Source of the DNA: Actinomadura sp. J1-007
Lineage (GTDB): Bacteria > Actinomycetota > Actinomycetes > Streptosporangiales > Streptosporangiaceae
Length of the DNA stretch: 64,000 nucleotides
Reading direction: 5' to 3'
Assembly (NCBI RefSeq): GCF_009793335.1
Contig: NZ_WING01000001.1
Location: forward strand, 6,882,001-6,946,000
The notes below the pieces were generated by a model. It worked only from the letters and a program-made list of their open reading frames with translations, had not been told where the DNA came from and did not search any database. Within the stretch, counting starts at the first letter, position 1. The number at the start of each line of letters is the position of its first letter. Below are positions 63,613 to 64,000 of this stretch, piece by piece. The position numbers were made by a program, and so were the translations under genes.

Positions 63613-64000
63613 ATGGACGAGCACGGAGCAGGGACGGCCGGACGGTCCAGGAGGAAGGTCCTCGGAGCGCTCGGCGCCGCGCCGCTCGCCGTGGCGGGCG
63701 GCGGACTGCTGGCCGAGGGAACGGCCGCGGCGGGCACCGCGCCGTTCTCCCGGGGACGCGTCCCGGAGGCCGTGCGGCCCGGCGGATCGTACGACCGGTT
63801 CGTGGCCGGGCTCGCCGCGAAGGACAGGTTCAGCGGGACGGTCCTGATCGCGCACCGGGGCCGGACGGTCCTCGCGCGGGCGTACGGGATGGCCGACAGG
63901 GAACGGCGAATCCGGAACAGGACCGACACGGTCTACGCCCTCGCCTCCGCGTCCAAGCCGTTCACCGGCCTGGCGATCGTGCAGCTCGCCCAGCAGGGGA
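63613..64000 (+). CDS. Serine hydrolase (beta-lactamase/S12-like), 3' end outside the window
   Basis: The first 129 codons are visible. GAGGGAGAG precedes ATG 63613. Residues 11-40 look like a Tat-type signal (RSRRKVLGALGAAPLAVAGGG). The mature start has DRFSGTVLIAHRGRTVLARAYGMADRE, and YALASASKPFTGLAIVQLAQQG carries the SxxK nucleophile motif (SASK). This is the class C beta-lactamase/D-aminopeptidase-like family; activity could be esterase, peptidase or beta-lactamase. The Tyr and His motifs are beyond the window. Confidence 0.85.
   Translation, partial: MDEHGAGTAGRSRRKVLGALGAAPLAVAGGGLLAEGTAAAGTAPFSRGRVPEAVRPGGSYDRFVAGLAAKDRFSGTVLIAHRGRTVLARAYGMADRERRIRNRTDTVYALASASKPFTGLAIVQLAQQG

Noticed and set aside
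63613..64000. Beta-lactam resistance gene
   Set aside because: Only the SxxK motif is visible. The wider serine hydrolase family is mostly not beta-lactamases, and the rest lies outside the window.

Overview
The window is very GC-rich (well above 70% by eye), with short gaps, many ATGA/GTGA/TGATG stop-start overlaps, frequent GTG starts and lipoprotein/Tat-like signals. It also carries a hopanoid operon, a WS/DGAT acyltransferase, SPW-repeat and DUF4142 proteins, and an NRPS/PKS cluster. All of this points to a filamentous actinomycete, perhaps an Actinomadura-like member of the Streptosporangiales. The genus is inference only.

Layout. 1-5.9 kb: tail of an aromatic-catabolism-type pair (FAH hydrolase, class II aldolase), an orphan asparagine-synthase-like protein, a methyltransferase, a DUF4097 lipoprotein and a TetR regulator. 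5.8-11.7 kb: an MFS exporter, a GT4 glycosyltransferase, a PAP2 phosphatase fused to a WS/DGAT acyltransferase, and an SDR. 11.7-19.6 kb (minus strand): a tightly coupled hopanoid operon hpnD-hpnE-polyprenyl synthase-shc-hpnG-hpnH-hpnC, which takes isoprenyl diphosphates to squalene, hopene, adenosylhopane and ribosylhopane. 20-34.5 kb: stress and accessory genes (DUF4142, SPW, ChaB, PEBP, erythromycin-esterase-like, P450, SDRs, a DHFR-like reductase, an endonuclease/exonuclease/phosphatase, regulators, and an ArsR/SRPBCC pair).

34.6-55.2 kb is the most interesting region, a small NRPS / AT-less PKS cluster. A near-consensus promoter drives MbtH, NRPS1 (an adenylation domain with a serine-like code, interrupted by an FkbM-like methyltransferase, then T and C) and an MFS exporter. 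A secreted S15 peptidase lies on the other strand. A second operon encodes NRPS2 (degenerate C, A, T), a KS-AT-ACP protein whose AT has Gly in place of the catalytic Ser, a type II thioesterase, and a cassette of 3-hydroxyacyl-CoA dehydrogenase, free ACP, acyl-CoA dehydrogenase, a SerRS-like amino acid:carrier-protein ligase, a discrete acyltransferase and an SDR. I infer that the ligase charges the free ACP with serine, the two dehydrogenases oxidise it to aminomalonyl-ACP, and the discrete AT feeds it to the PKS. This resembles zwittermicin-type logic, but with an aminoacyl-tRNA-synthetase-like loader in place of an A domain.

55.3-64 kb: a CapA-like lipoprotein, a secreted GH18 chitinase, a 13-copy 16-bp minisatellite, and a ribbon-helix-helix-regulated operon (RHH protein, DUF4097 protein, DrrA/DrrB-like ABC exporter) behind a 20-bp perfect palindrome. 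An MFS transporter and the start of a serine hydrolase close the window.

Nine places in eight genes show a reading-frame break that is restored by adding one base; eight of these map to a short C or G run. This pattern looks like systematic sequence error rather than real gene decay. Affected genes are listed as CDS with the break noted.
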